Program-made: the position numbers and the translations under genes
In this document: piece after piece, positions 34,859 through 43,845 of the stretch
Layout: every line of letters starts with the position of its first letter
How positions within the stretch are numbered: position 1 is the first letter of the stretch
Assembly (NCBI GenBank): GCA_964637365.1
Contig: CAZWWH010000011.1
Coordinates: 7,413-71,412, forward strand
DNA: 64,000 nucleotides
Origin: Cryptoclostridium sp964637365
GTDB taxonomy: Bacteria; Bacillota; Dehalobacteriia; UBA7702
Direction: 5' to 3'
The notes under the pieces: generated by a model
The model's database searches: none
Told to the model about the DNA's origin: nothing
Seen by the model: the letters and a program-made list of their open reading frames with translations, nothing else

Positions 34859-35610
34859 AGCAGCAGCTCTTTGCCCTTTTCGTCAGCGCTAAAAGTGCTG
34901 GAAAGAGTAAAGATATAGTTCACATCGCTCCATACGATATCGTACTCAATACTGTCTTCATATTGTTTCTGGAACAGGTAACCCGGTGTGTCGCCGACGA
35001 GAATTTCCCGCGCGTCTTCCCCATCACTGCCCTTAACCAGGGTGGGATGTGTGTCAATTTCCAGTTCATTGTTGGAATGCAGCATTATGTGCAAAGAAAT
35101 TTCCTCATCGTCCTCGTTGTGCCAAGTATAGAACATGGCGCTCTCTGAATTGTTTTCATCCATGAAATCCAAGGTATAGCCGTCGGGCACCCAAAGCTCA
35201 ATGGGGCAGATATCCTGCGGTGAAGTCAGAGGAAGGGTGTCTTCTTCACTTTCCGGCGCCGTGGTGATTTCGGTACCTTTGCCAATGAGATTCAAATATA
35301 ATTCCTGGAAGGGCAGGCGGTACGCCTCGACGGAAAAATATAATGTAAAGTGAGTGCCGATCAACACCAAGAGAAACACCGCGGCCCACATGGCGATTTT
35401 TCTCCGTTTGGGGGCTTTTTCCTTGGCGCGGTATTTGGCGGCGATTTTCTCGATGCGTGCATCGAAGTCCGCGGAAGGGGCCAGGTCTTCGGCCTCTGCC
35501 ATAGCCTCGCATTCCTCCATTTCTTCCTTTAATTGCTGAGCCATTGCCTGCTTCAGCAATGCGTCAAATACTTCATCGTTCAACCAGTCTTTTTTATCTT
35601 TATCGGCCAC
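34810..35610 (-). CDS. Anti-sigma factor with DUF4367-like extracellular domain
   Basis: The probable start is GTG 35610, 8 bases after GGAGG and overlapping the end of the sigma gene, giving 266 residues. A cytoplasmic, Glu/Lys/Ala-rich N-terminus (about 1-75) precedes one membrane helix (about 76-96). An extracellular domain follows with WVPDGYTLDFMDENN and GDTPGYLFQKQYEDSIEYDIVWSD, as in DUF4367. Such proteins hold their partner ECF sigma factor at the membrane until a surface signal arrives. Confidence 0.85.
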   Translation of the reverse strand: MADKDKKDWLNDEVFDALLKQAMAQQLKEEMEECEAMAEAEDLAPSADFDARIEKIAAKYRAKEKAPKRRKIAMWAAVFLLVLIGTHFTLYFSVEAYRLPFQELYLNLIGKGTEITTAPESEEDTLPLTSPQDICPIELWVPDGYTLDFMDENNSESAMFYTWHNEDDEEISLHIMLHSNNELEIDTHPTLVKGSDGEDAREILVGDTPGYLFQKQYEDSIEYDIVWSDVNYIFTLSSTFSADEKGKELLLKMAESVQEKNKKNFF

Positions 35611-36151
35611 TATTTTCACCTCCTCTGTGCAGTGCCTTTTTAAGCCGCGCGCGTCCTCTGAGTCTTCTTACCCGCACCAGATTTTCACTGATGCCAAGAA
35701 TCTCCGCGATTTCCTTATCGTGGAAATTGTAATAAGTGCTTAGGAACAGTACGCCGCGATATTTTTCATCCAGTTTTTTCAATTCCTCTAAAATGACCGC
35801 AATACTCTCATTAGAAATCACAATGTCCTCTAAAGGTATTTCGACAGGATCTGCGAATTCCCTCTTTTCATCCTCTATGGATAAATTGTTAATTTCATTT
35901 TTGCCGCGGTGATAATGATTCACTGCTTTGTTCTGCACAGTGCGGTAAAGATAGCTGACTTTGTGGGGCTCTTCCAGTGTGGCAAAATTGTCGATATGTC
36001 TGGCCACTGCTTCAAAGGAGTCTTGAAGCAAGTCTTCAGCAACATATTTGTCCTTAACAATTTTATAGGCACAAAGAAACAGCTTATTTTTGTGTTCTTG
36101 AAAAATTGTTAATAATTCATTATAATTGGATTTGTCTTTCTTGTTAAACAA
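35600..36151 (-). CDS. ECF-type RNA polymerase sigma factor
   Basis: This 183-residue sigma factor has region 2 (ELLTIFQEHKNKLFLCAYKIVKDKYVAEDLLQDSFEAVARHI, about residues 11-53) and region 4 (LDEKYRGVLFLSTYYNFHDKEIAEILGISENLVRVRRLRGRARLKKAL, about 128-175). There is no region 1 or 3. The start is TTG 36151, 9 bases after GAGGGG. It is translated with its anti-sigma factor. Likely targets include its own operon and the secreted protein gene downstream. Confidence 0.93.
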   Translation of the reverse strand: MFNKKDKSNYNELLTIFQEHKNKLFLCAYKIVKDKYVAEDLLQDSFEAVARHIDNFATLEEPHKVSYLYRTVQNKAVNHYHRGKNEINNLSIEDEKREFADPVEIPLEDIVISNESIAVILEELKKLDEKYRGVLFLSTYYNFHDKEIAEILGISENLVRVRRLRGRARLKKALHRGGENSGR

Positions 36152-36507
36152 AACCGTTACCCCTCTACTTTTAATTTTTAATATCTTATTAGCGTTGTTG
36201 ATGGTAAATTATACCAAATTTCGACTTTTTTCGCAAGGAAGGCTAAGGACTGAGGGACAAAATCATAGTATCCCACACAATTTTTTATCAAGAACCGCTT
36301 TTTGGCAGAAAGAGCAAGATTTATGGTGAAAATGAATTAAATTTCATTATATAGTATTTATATGATAATTTTGCCGCGTCTATGGAGCGAAACAACTATT
36401 TCCCCCAAAATGGTATGGCTTGATATGATGACAAATTTAAGGAAAAAGGATTATAATTTTTTGCAATAGTACGGTTCCTTTTAATAACAATTTGCAAGGA
36501 GAAGATT
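36152..36507. promoter_or_regulatory. Intergenic region with a plus-strand promoter
   Basis: ATGACA (36428-36433) and TATAAT (36452-36457) with 18 bp spacing point at the broken gene starting at 36508. I see no gene in the rest of the 355 bases. Confidence 0.5.
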
Positions 36508-36902
36508 ATGACTGATAAGGAATTGCGGAGGTTAAGCCGCTCAGAACTTCTGAAAATGCTTTTGGAACAGAGCAAAGAGGTGGAACGATTATAGACGCAG
36601 CTGCAACGGGCCACTGATGCATTGGAAAACCGCCAAATCATGCTGGATGAGGCCGGTTCCATCGCTGAAGCGTCGCTCCGAATCAATCAAGTTTTTGAAG
36701 TCGCACAACAGGCGGCGGATTAATACCTTGAAAACATACAACAGCTGAGTGGCCGTCAGACCGAGGTTTGCACAAAACTGGAAGAAGAAAGCCGCCGTGA
36801 ATCAGAGAAGTTGCTTGCGGTGACCAAGGTAAGATGTCAAACCATGGAGGCAGAAACCGAAGTGAAGTGCAGCCAAATGATTCAGTCCGTGGAAGCCGTC
36901 CG
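36508..36902 (+). pseudogene. Coiled-coil protein with two in-frame stop codons, truncated
   Basis: ATG 36508, after AAGGAG, opens a frame that reads as one helical, Glu/Gln/Arg-rich protein (LRRLSRSELLKMLLEQSKEVERL, then AGSIAEASLRINQVFEVAQQ and further heptad-like sequence). It is broken by TAG at 36592-36594 and TAA at 36721-36723. Judging from the surrounding pattern, both replaced Gln codons (CAG, CAA). At about 36902 it runs into the end of a reversed metK fragment. Proteins of this kind are common in clostridial genomes and of unknown function. Confidence 0.65.
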
Positions 36903-37167
36903 CCTGATTGTCGGACAGATGCCTGTCCTGGGGAGTGATACACACATCGCACATCACATTTCCCGCAATGCGGTGGATGGCTCTGCAAATATCTGCTTTG
37001 TCGAGCGTTGCAGTCATTTCAATGATCGCATGGCACACGCCGTGTCCAATCAAGACCTCGACAGCAATTTTCGGATTTTCCTCTGTGGCATACGCCAGGT
37101 CTACGATAGCACCGGCAATACGGTCAGCCACCTTGTCCGGGTGGGACGGATTTACTTTTTCAATCAT
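36903..37167 (-). pseudogene. Phage-type S-adenosylmethionine synthetase, N-terminal fragment
   Basis: The first 88 or so residues match MetK (NPSHPDKVADRIAGAIVD, then NVMCDVCITPQDRHLSDNQADG), after which the sequence switches to the coiled-coil gene on the other strand. Its start overlaps the small terminase gene by 8 bases. Prophages of related bacteria often carry metK beside the terminase. It is not the housekeeping copy, which lies at 52043-53230. Confidence 0.7.
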
Positions 37168-37659
37168 GCAGTGTTCCTTTCCGCGCCGTCAGCAGGCGCT
37201 CCATCAAATCGTCCTGCAGGTTTGCTCCGCTGTACTCGGTGGAGCAGTTCTCCTTAACGATCTGATATATTTCGTTCCACAGGCGGTTTGCCTGGTTCAT
37301 GTAGTTGATGCCGATGTTGATAAAGGGTGACGGGATCGGCTTTCCCGTGGTGGGATGCTTGGAGAGGTATCCCAAGGTGGATGTCATCTCCTCGCACTGA
37401 ATCCATCTGGCGGCACATATGGCGTACCGCTCCGAAAGCTGTGGAGATACTACGGCGGTGCATCCGATGGATTTGAGCCAGTTCCAGGTTTCCTCGTAGA
37501 TTGCCTTTGCCTGAAGCTGCCCGCCGTCTGCAAGGGGCAGCTTGTGATGCACCTTTTCGGCAGGTTTGTAGATGCCGTGCTTCAAGCACTCCTCACACAT
37601 TGAGATGTGAGCTCGTGCTTTCTCGCCTCCTCGCTTATCTAAAATACATCTCGTATCGG
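37160..37659 (-). pseudogene. Prophage debris: HNH endonuclease fragment joined to P27-type small terminase
   Basis: The start of the frame shows an HNH motif (CEECLKHGIYKPAEKVHHK); the same frame is open upstream to about 37659. Around residue 28 it changes into the C-terminal two thirds of a P27-family phage terminase small subunit (NWLKSIGC, ERYAICAARWIQCEEM, then FINIGINYMNQANRLWNEIYQIVKEN). These are adjacent genes in many phages, so a deletion joined them. With the metK fragment it marks a decayed prophage. Confidence 0.65.
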
Positions 37660-37740
37660 CAAACCGGAAAGGTTGAAGGAAAAAACTTATATTTTTTCAA
37701 AAAATTTTTTAAATAAAGTTAAAAAAGGCGATATATAGGC

Positions 37741-37776
37741 AAAAGGTCAACCCACACAAGGCGGATTGACCTTTTT
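37741..37776. terminator. Terminator at the end of the long sulfur operon
   Basis: AAAAGGTCAA and TTGACCTTTT form a 10-bp perfect stem. On the minus strand it terminates transcription coming from the aminotransferase gene. Confidence 0.85.
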
Positions 37777-37867
37777 ACTTTACAATAAAGCAAGTTGCTA
37801 TATCTTGCCTTGTAGTAGCGATGTTTTTATAATTACACTTTTCAAAGCGTTCTTTTTTCACGCATAC

Positions 37868-39034
37868 TTATCTGACGGCTATCTTCCGTTTCATACTTTC
37901 CAAGCGGTTCAGCGCCTCGTTGAGCGTTTCATCCTTCTTGGCAAAGTGCATACGGATCAGATGATTGACCGGCTCGCGGAAAAAGCTTGAACCGGGGACA
38001 GCGCCTACGCCGACATCTTTTGCAAGAATCTCGCAAAACTCAAGATCGGACGCATAGCCGAACTCCGAAATATCCAGCAGGACATAGTACGCGCCCTGGG
38101 GCGTGGTGTGTGCGATGCCGAGATCGTCAAGCCCTTTCAGGAACAAATCCCGCTTGCCCGTGTATTTATCCTGCAACCATTTGTAGTAATCGTCCCCGAA
38201 CCGAAGCCCCGTGACGGCGGCTTCCTGAAGCGGAGCTGCCGCGCCGACGGTGAGAAAATCGTGCACCTTTTTCGCCACGTCGATGATATGCGGCGGCGCG
38301 ATGATATATCCGAGCCGCCAGCCTGTGATGGAATAGGTCTTTGACAGCGACGAGCAGGAGATTGTCCGTTTCCACATGCCGGGAAGTGAAGCGAAATAAA
38401 TATGCTTGTGCGGCTCATACACGATGTGCTCATACACTTCGTCAGAAATAACGAAGGTATCATACTTTTCCGCGAAATCGGCAATCAGCTTTAGCTCGTC
38501 ATAGGTAAACACCTTGCCGCACGGATTGGAGGGGTTACAAAGAATCAACGCTTTCGGATGCTGCTTAAACGCCGCTTCCAGCTCGTCTGCATTGAAATTG
38601 AATTCCGGCGGATACAGCGGCACATAGATAGGCTCCGCCCCGGAGAGGATCGTATCCGCTCCGTAATTCTCATAAAAGGGGGAAAATACAATCACCTTAT
38701 CGCCGGGATTTGCCACGGTCATCATAGCCGCCATCATGGCTTCGGTACTGCCGCAGGTGACGACAATCTCACCGTTCGGGTCGATTTTACGTCCCATCAG
38801 GCGGGACTGCTTCTCCGCAAGGGCTTCTCTGAAATTCTGTGCGCCCCATGTGATGGAATACTGGTGAAAGTCCTCCTTTGTTACCTCGGCAAGACGATCC
38901 AGTATTTCCTTCGGCGGGTCAAAATCGGGAAATCCCTGCGAGAGATTTACCGCACCGTACTTCAGCGATACGCGCGTCATACGGCGTATCACGGAATCGG
39001 TAAAGGTTTCGGTTCGTTTTGAAAGCTCGGGCAT
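37868..39034 (-). CDS. PLP-dependent aminotransferase, methionine/aromatic (YbdL/KAT-like) class
   Basis: This fold-type-I class I/II aminotransferase has 388 residues. It carries VNLSQGFPDFDPPKEI near the start, the NPSNPCGKVF motif, SDEVYEH, and the PLP lysine in SSLSKTYSITGWRLGY (near residue 235). The whole chain resembles the YbdL and kynurenine aminotransferase group, which acts on methionine, aromatic or glutamine substrates. It is the last gene of an operon with an oxo-acid oxidoreductase and a CoA ligase, so its oxo-acid product probably goes to them. The exact amino acid is unknown. Confidence 0.88.
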   Translation of the reverse strand: MPELSKRTETFTDSVIRRMTRVSLKYGAVNLSQGFPDFDPPKEILDRLAEVTKEDFHQYSITWGAQNFREALAEKQSRLMGRKIDPNGEIVVTCGSTEAMMAAMMTVANPGDKVIVFSPFYENYGADTILSGAEPIYVPLYPPEFNFNADELEAAFKQHPKALILCNPSNPCGKVFTYDELKLIADFAEKYDTFVISDEVYEHIVYEPHKHIYFASLPGMWKRTISCSSLSKTYSITGWRLGYIIAPPHIIDVAKKVHDFLTVGAAAPLQEAAVTGLRFGDDYYKWLQDKYTGKRDLFLKGLDDLGIAHTTPQGAYYVLLDISEFGYASDLEFCEILAKDVGVGAVPGSSFFREPVNHLIRMHFAKKDETLNEALNRLESMKRKIAVR

Positions 39035-39048
39035 TGATATCCCCCCAA

Positions 39049-40389
39049 TTATATACTGTAATCGAGCTTACGCTCGTCGATGATTCTCTTGGATTTGTGC
39101 TCGGAACGAGTATCGAGTCCGCCGTCGGGATGAACAATAACATTGTAAGGCTTTACGCCAATGCGCGCCTTCAGCGCTGCGGATACCTCTGCTGCGACTG
39201 CTTCATCCGTTGCCGGATTGTCGGCATTCTTCTCGATTTCCACAGAGTACTTGCAGGTGTAATCCTTTTCAAATACACGAATCAGATATTCGCCGGTAAT
39301 GCCGGAAAGCTCACGGATGACCGCCTCAATATCGCTGGGAAATACATTGACTGCAGAAACGATAAACATATCGTCTTTTCTGCCGTTAATATGGATTCTG
39401 CCGTGGGTTCTGCCGCAGGAGCAAGGCGTATTGTCGATCCAGCCAATGTCGCCCGTGCGGAAACGGATCAGCGGACGAGCGTGCTTCCGCAAAGTGGTAA
39501 ACACAAGCTCTCCAACCTCGCCGGGTTTCAAAATCTCTCCTGTATGAATGTCAACCGTTTCAACAAGAATATGGTTTTCAGCGATATGTAAGCCGTCCTT
39601 TGCTTCACACATTGCGGCGCAAGCGCCGAAGATATCGGACAGACCGTAGAAGTCATAAACGTCAGCCCCCCACAGATCCTCAATCGCTTTTCTTGTAGCA
39701 TCGATTGAGCCGCCAAGCTCTCCTGCCACAATGATCTTTTTAATATTCAAGTCCTTTTTGGGGTCAATACCGCTTTTCAGCGCTTTTTCGCCTAATTGCC
39801 ATGCGTAGGAAGGGCTGGTCCAGATTACTGTCGGCTGATAAGTTTTCAGCACAAACAATAGTCTCTCACTGGGAAGCGTGCCGCCCCAAATGCAGAGCGC
39901 GCCGAGATTCTGCGCACCGATAACATCAGGTCCGCCAACATACAGCGAAAAATTCAGCGCATGCACATAGCGATCCTTCGGTCTCATGCCGACCTGCCAG
40001 AACCAACGGCTTTCGGTCTCCTGAAATTCATCAAAATCCTTTTTGGTGAAAGGACTCATGGTTGGCACACCGGTAGAGCCGGAAGAAGTGGAGATAAACA
40101 CTACATCTTCTTCGGGAACAGCGGCAAGTTCACCGAGGAATGAGCCGACGCCCTGTGTATCGCGCTGCGTTTTTTTATCGATAAACGGGAATTTCTGAAT
40201 ATCGGAAAGCGTCTTGATATCATACGGCTTTACTCCCGCTTCATCAAAGGAACGCTTATAGTACGGCGCATTGTCATAGGCAAACTGAACGATCTCTTTC
40301 AGATCGGTAAGCTGTCTCTTTTCCAGTTCCTCTCGCGGAAGGGTTTCCAGTTCTTCATCCCAATACTTGTTGTTTGCATCTCTGCTCAT
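39049..40389 (-). CDS. paaK: Phenylacetate-CoA ligase-like AMP-forming enzyme
   Basis: This 446-residue acyl-adenylate-forming enzyme of the PaaK family has the P-loop STSSGSTGVPT (about residues 100-110), the YGLSDIFG motif, RTGDIGWID, GRKDDMFIVSAVNVFP and a C-terminal catalytic lysine in HKSKRIID. Such enzymes join a carboxylic acid to CoA with ATP. In operons with a 2-oxoacid:ferredoxin oxidoreductase they are thought to handle aryl- or acyl-CoA formed from amino acids. Its true substrate here is not known; see findings. Confidence 0.88.
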   Translation of the reverse strand: MSRDANNKYWDEELETLPREELEKRQLTDLKEIVQFAYDNAPYYKRSFDEAGVKPYDIKTLSDIQKFPFIDKKTQRDTQGVGSFLGELAAVPEEDVVFISTSSGSTGVPTMSPFTKKDFDEFQETESRWFWQVGMRPKDRYVHALNFSLYVGGPDVIGAQNLGALCIWGGTLPSERLLFVLKTYQPTVIWTSPSYAWQLGEKALKSGIDPKKDLNIKKIIVAGELGGSIDATRKAIEDLWGADVYDFYGLSDIFGACAAMCEAKDGLHIAENHILVETVDIHTGEILKPGEVGELVFTTLRKHARPLIRFRTGDIGWIDNTPCSCGRTHGRIHINGRKDDMFIVSAVNVFPSDIEAVIRELSGITGEYLIRVFEKDYTCKYSVEIEKNADNPATDEAVAAEVSAALKARIGVKPYNVIVHPDGGLDTRSEHKSKRIIDERKLDYSI

Positions 40390-40408
40390 GATTGTTTCCT
40401 CCTAATCG

Positions 40409-41302
40409 TTAATCGAGCTTAAAATTTCTATGGATCGTTTCCCACTTTGCATCACGGGAATGCTTAATTGTTTCAATATCTTCTTCTGTCAAATGTTTGA
40501 ACCGACTTTGTTTTTTCAGATAGTCAGCCACATCGGTAAACTCCTTTGGCTGATGGTTTAATGTAAATTCGCCGTTTTCATATTCGGCGAGATACCAGAG
40601 CCCACAGTCCACAACCTCTTTTGCAATCTCTACGGTATCGTCTGTGGCAATGCCCCAACCTGTGGGACATGGAGCAATGATGTGAATGTATTTTGTTCCC
40701 TTGATTTTTGAGGCTTTTTCCACCTTACGCATGAAATCCGGCAGATATCCGATACTTGCTGTTGCAGCGTAAGGAATACCGTGAGCGGCAACGATCTCAA
40801 ACATATTTTTCTTCGGTCTGAGGTTTCCTCGGATATTCTTTCCGGCAGGAGTCGTCGTGGTCTTGGCTCCGAAAGGCGTCAGCGAGCTTTTCTGAATACC
40901 GGTGTTCATGTACGCTTCGTTGTCGTAACAGATATACAGAATATCGTCATTCCGGTCAATTGCGCCGGACAATGCCTGCAAACCGATATCGGCTGTTCCG
41001 CCGTCGCCGGCGAAGCCCACCGCATGGAAATCGGTGATTCCCTGTGCGCGAAGTCCCGCTTCTATCCCTGCCAACATGGAAGCGGTTCCGGCGAAAGTAG
41101 AGATGATGGCGTTGTTGCCGAAGCATAACTGCGGGAAGTTGAATCCCACCGCCGACATACAGCCTGCGGGAAGAACGGCAACCGAACGCTCACCCAATAC
41201 TTTTAATGCGATCCGCACGGCGAGACTGCCGCCGCAGCCGGCGCATGCCTTGTGACCGTAGAAGAACTCGTCTTCGTTCAGCGTTTTTGCAGTAATGCTC
41301 AT
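40409..41302 (-). CDS. porB: 2-oxoacid:ferredoxin oxidoreductase, beta (TPP-binding) subunit
   Basis: This subunit binds thiamine diphosphate and an iron-sulfur cluster. It has HKACAGCGGSLAVRIALK near the start (cluster Cys) and the TPP motif GDGGTADIGLQALSGAIDRNDDILYICYDNEAYMNTG (about residues 98-135), followed by ASIGYLPDFMRKVEKAS. The 297 residues are normal length. It overlaps the alpha gene by 4 bases. The enzyme cleaves a 2-oxo acid to acyl-CoA and CO2 while reducing ferredoxin. Confidence 0.94.
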   Translation of the reverse strand: MSITAKTLNEDEFFYGHKACAGCGGSLAVRIALKVLGERSVAVLPAGCMSAVGFNFPQLCFGNNAIISTFAGTASMLAGIEAGLRAQGITDFHAVGFAGDGGTADIGLQALSGAIDRNDDILYICYDNEAYMNTGIQKSSLTPFGAKTTTTPAGKNIRGNLRPKKNMFEIVAAHGIPYAATASIGYLPDFMRKVEKASKIKGTKYIHIIAPCPTGWGIATDDTVEIAKEVVDCGLWYLAEYENGEFTLNHQPKEFTDVADYLKKQSRFKHLTEEDIETIKHSRDAKWETIHRNFKLD

Positions 41303-42465
41303 TCTTCCTCACCTCCGATTCCGATAAATTTCACTTTGACCTTTTCTTTTTTTAACTCTGAAAAAATGCTTTCAATCTCTTCTGCAGAGATGTTTCTGCC
41401 GCCGAGTCCCCCAATATAATTGGAGGTCGGGATCGATAGTCCTGCCTTTTGCAGAGCAGAATTTACATTGGTATAAACCGTTCCTTCGTTTCCGAAGGAG
41501 ACGTCTTTTTCCAAAACTGCTACTGCTTTAGCCTTCCGGACGGCAGACGCGATCTCTTCATTTGGAAAGGGACGAAGATACCGAATGCGAAGCAGTCCGG
41601 CCTTTTCGCCTTTCTCTCTCAGCCGATCCACGGTTTCTTTTACAAGTCCTGCGATGCTTCCGAGCGTAATCAAAATATAGTCTGCATCCTCGGTATGGTA
41701 GCTCTCGGTCAGTCCTGTATACCGCCGGCCGAATATTTCTGCAAATCTGTCCTCTGCTTCTGCAATTGCTTTTGCCGCATTCAAAAGACCGATATGCTCT
41801 TTGTATTTAAAAGCCGTGTTATGGGCAGGACCGGCAGAAAAGCCGAGATTGCGGGGATGTTCAAGGTCCAGCTTGTTCTCCGTCTCGAATTTCGGAAGAA
41901 AAGCGTCCGCCTGTTCCGCCGTCGGGACGTCCACTACCTCATAGGTATGCGTCAGCACAAACCCGTCCAGATTTGCCATAAACGGCGTGGATACCTCCTT
42001 CTTCTCCGCTATGTAATAGCTCATCAGCGCCAAATCCAACGCTTCCTGTGCGTCTACCGCATAAGCCTGTATCCATCCGCAGTCAAGCTGTGAAATGGAA
42101 TCCCGCTGATCGCCGTAGATGTTCCACGGGAGAGCCGTAGAGCGGTTGGCATTCATCATTACAATGGGAAAACGTCCGCCGGACGCATAGGTCAGGCACT
42201 CCGCCATATACAGAAGTCCCTGGGAAGAGGTAGCGGTAAAAGCTCTTGCTCCCACTGCCGATGCGCCCATTGCGCAAGACAGCGCCGAATGCTCCGACTC
42301 CACATGGATAAACTCAGAAGCAAGGCTGCCGTCCTCCACCATTTCGGAAAGCTTTTCTACCACGATGGTCTGCGGCGTAATGGGATATGCCGAAATCACC
42401 TGGGGTCTTGCCAAGCGGAGTCCCTCGGCAAAGGCTTCATTGCCGGATAAGAATTTCTTTGCCAT
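41299..42465 (-). CDS. porA: 2-oxoacid:ferredoxin oxidoreductase, alpha subunit
   Basis: This 388-residue subunit carries the YPITPQT motif near residue 27, the FIHVESEHSALSCAMGASAVGARAFTATSSQGL region that binds the pyrimidine ring of TPP, and a C-terminal transketolase-like domain (LRIRYLRPFPNEEI). It is typical of the four-subunit pyruvate/2-oxoisovalerate family. The stop overlaps the beta gene start. Substrate class (pyruvate, branched or sulfur-containing oxo acid) cannot be read from sequence. Confidence 0.94.
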   Translation of the reverse strand: MAKKFLSGNEAFAEGLRLARPQVISAYPITPQTIVVEKLSEMVEDGSLASEFIHVESEHSALSCAMGASAVGARAFTATSSQGLLYMAECLTYASGGRFPIVMMNANRSTALPWNIYGDQRDSISQLDCGWIQAYAVDAQEALDLALMSYYIAEKKEVSTPFMANLDGFVLTHTYEVVDVPTAEQADAFLPKFETENKLDLEHPRNLGFSAGPAHNTAFKYKEHIGLLNAAKAIAEAEDRFAEIFGRRYTGLTESYHTEDADYILITLGSIAGLVKETVDRLREKGEKAGLLRIRYLRPFPNEEIASAVRKAKAVAVLEKDVSFGNEGTVYTNVNSALQKAGLSIPTSNYIGGLGGRNISAEEIESIFSELKKEKVKVKFIGIGGEEE

Positions 42466-42755
42466 TATTTTTCCGCCTCCATTTCAATTGCGCCGGACTT
42501 ACATATCTTTTTACAGATGCCGCAGCCTTTGCAAAAATCATAATCAATCGATACCTTTCCTCCATCCCTGAAAATAACGCCGTCCGGACAGTGCAGATAG
42601 CATTGCAAACAGCTTACACATTTTTCTTTATCGATAACCGGTCGGATGTTGCGCCAACCGGCGTTTTTGGTTACCAGATATCCGGCTTCATAAGCGGTTG
42701 CGTCAGGGATCTCCGACAGCTTTTCGGGTATCTTATCTCTTAAATACGGCTTCAT
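42465..42755 (-). CDS. porD: 2-oxoacid:ferredoxin oxidoreductase, delta (2x4Fe-4S) subunit
   Basis: This 96-residue ferredoxin-like protein has two CxxCxxCxxxC clusters, in DKEKCVSCLQCYLHCPDG and DYDFCKGCGICKKICKSG. It carries electrons from the TPP site to ferredoxin. It overlaps both neighbours by 1-4 bases, as in an operon for one complex. Confidence 0.95.
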   Translation of the reverse strand: MKPYLRDKIPEKLSEIPDATAYEAGYLVTKNAGWRNIRPVIDKEKCVSCLQCYLHCPDGVIFRDGGKVSIDYDFCKGCGICKKICKSGAIEMEAEK

Positions 42756-43288
42756 CTGTCGCCTTCCTTTCTGATTTCTTCGGCAGCCGCTCTCACCGCC
42801 GCAATATTCTTTTCATGCAGCTTTTTCGGCATATTCTGTATTACGGCATCCTCAATATTTTGGATGGAAATCCCGCTGTATACGGCGGCAAATGCGCCAA
42901 GCATAATGGTGTTGGTAATTGGCAGCTTCAAAATTTCCTCCGCCAGCTTATCCCCATCCAGCGCCATGATGCGGTGATCCGAAACCGGATGCTTTGTGTT
43001 TAGAAGAATTTTTCCGTTCGGTTTTAATTCTTTAAGCGCCTGATTTGAAAATAAAGTGTCGTCAAGAAAAATGCTGAAATCCGCTTTTTCAATCTCGCTG
43101 CGATTGCCGATAGGTTTTGTATCCAGTTTTGTAAAAGCTCGAATCGGCGCGCCTCTGCGTTCGGGGCCAAAGGATGGAAACGCAAGCGCATAACTGCTGT
43201 CATCCCGAAGTGTAAATGCAGCCCCCAGCAGTCTCGCCGCTGTAAATGCACCCTGACCGCCTCTGCCGTGCCATAAAATCTCTGTCAT
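42752..43288 (-). CDS. porG: 2-oxoacid:ferredoxin oxidoreductase, gamma subunit
   Basis: This 178-residue subunit has the family start (ILWHGRGGQGAFTAARLLG), AFPSFGPERRGAPIRAF and NTIMLGAF near residue 130. It forms the CoA-binding part of the complex. The gene order gamma-delta-alpha-beta is the usual one. Confidence 0.94.
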   Translation of the reverse strand: MTEILWHGRGGQGAFTAARLLGAAFTLRDDSSYALAFPSFGPERRGAPIRAFTKLDTKPIGNRSEIEKADFSIFLDDTLFSNQALKELKPNGKILLNTKHPVSDHRIMALDGDKLAEEILKLPITNTIMLGAFAAVYSGISIQNIEDAVIQNMPKKLHEKNIAAVRAAAEEIRKEGDR

Positions 43289-43305
43289 GGAAAACTCCTT
43301 TCCTC

Positions 43306-43833
43306 TTATCGCTTCTGATACGACAGCAAATAATCGTCCAATTCTACCTGAAGGGCATTATTGAAAGTGTTGTTTGCTACGATCATAGAAGCATACGCCG
43401 TAATTTCGACCATCTGCTTTTCGGTGTATCGCTCCTGAAGAGCATCCAATATTTCATTCGGAACATGCGCTGCATTTTGTGCAAACGCCCGTCCGAAAGA
43501 AATCAATAAATTCTCTTCATCGGTGAATGCAAAGGTCTCAAAGTCGATATTCTGATCAATCAGGATTTTCCGAAAATAGTTTGAACAGATTAAGCAGTCG
43601 TTTTCCGCGGAAATCGCATATCCGAGAAATTCGGTTGCCCTTTTTCCGAGAAATGTTTCCACTGTTTCAATCATTCCGTATACGCCGTCCTCCAAAGCCT
43701 GAAATGCGGGAACAGAGTGTAAAAGAGTCTCTTTCATGTTGGTAATGCGATACCCCTTTGCCTTATGTCCGTCCATGACCGCTTTAACTTCGTCCGAAGC
43801 CTTTTCGTACGGTATGCGTGATATTCGTGCCAT
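43306..43833 (-). CDS. Carboxymuconolactone decarboxylase/AhpD-like protein
   Basis: This 175-residue all-helical protein of the CMD/AhpD family carries the redox motif CLICSNYFRK (about residues 81-90). The CxxC plus a downstream aromatic residue suggests a peroxidase-reductase or thiol role rather than decarboxylation. It lies between the ABC importer and the oxidoreductase genes in the same operon. It could protect the oxygen-sensitive enzyme or reduce a thiol or sulfur substrate. Both are inference. Confidence 0.8.
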   Translation of the reverse strand: MARISRIPYEKASDEVKAVMDGHKAKGYRITNMKETLLHSVPAFQALEDGVYGMIETVETFLGKRATEFLGYAISAENDCLICSNYFRKILIDQNIDFETFAFTDEENLLISFGRAFAQNAAHVPNEILDALQERYTEKQMVEITAYASMIVANNTFNNALQVELDDYLLSYQKR

Positions 43834-43845
43834 TTTTTTGCCTCC

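Noticed and set aside
34680..34860. The A/T-rich repeats as a CRISPR-like or origin iteron array
   Set aside because: There are only two copies, of about 100 bp each and directly adjacent, and one overlaps a gene end. This is a simple tandem duplication.
41449..42093. A 214-codon plus-strand frame inside porA
   Set aside because: It is antisense to a highly conserved enzyme gene, has no ribosome site, and shows no recognisable domain.
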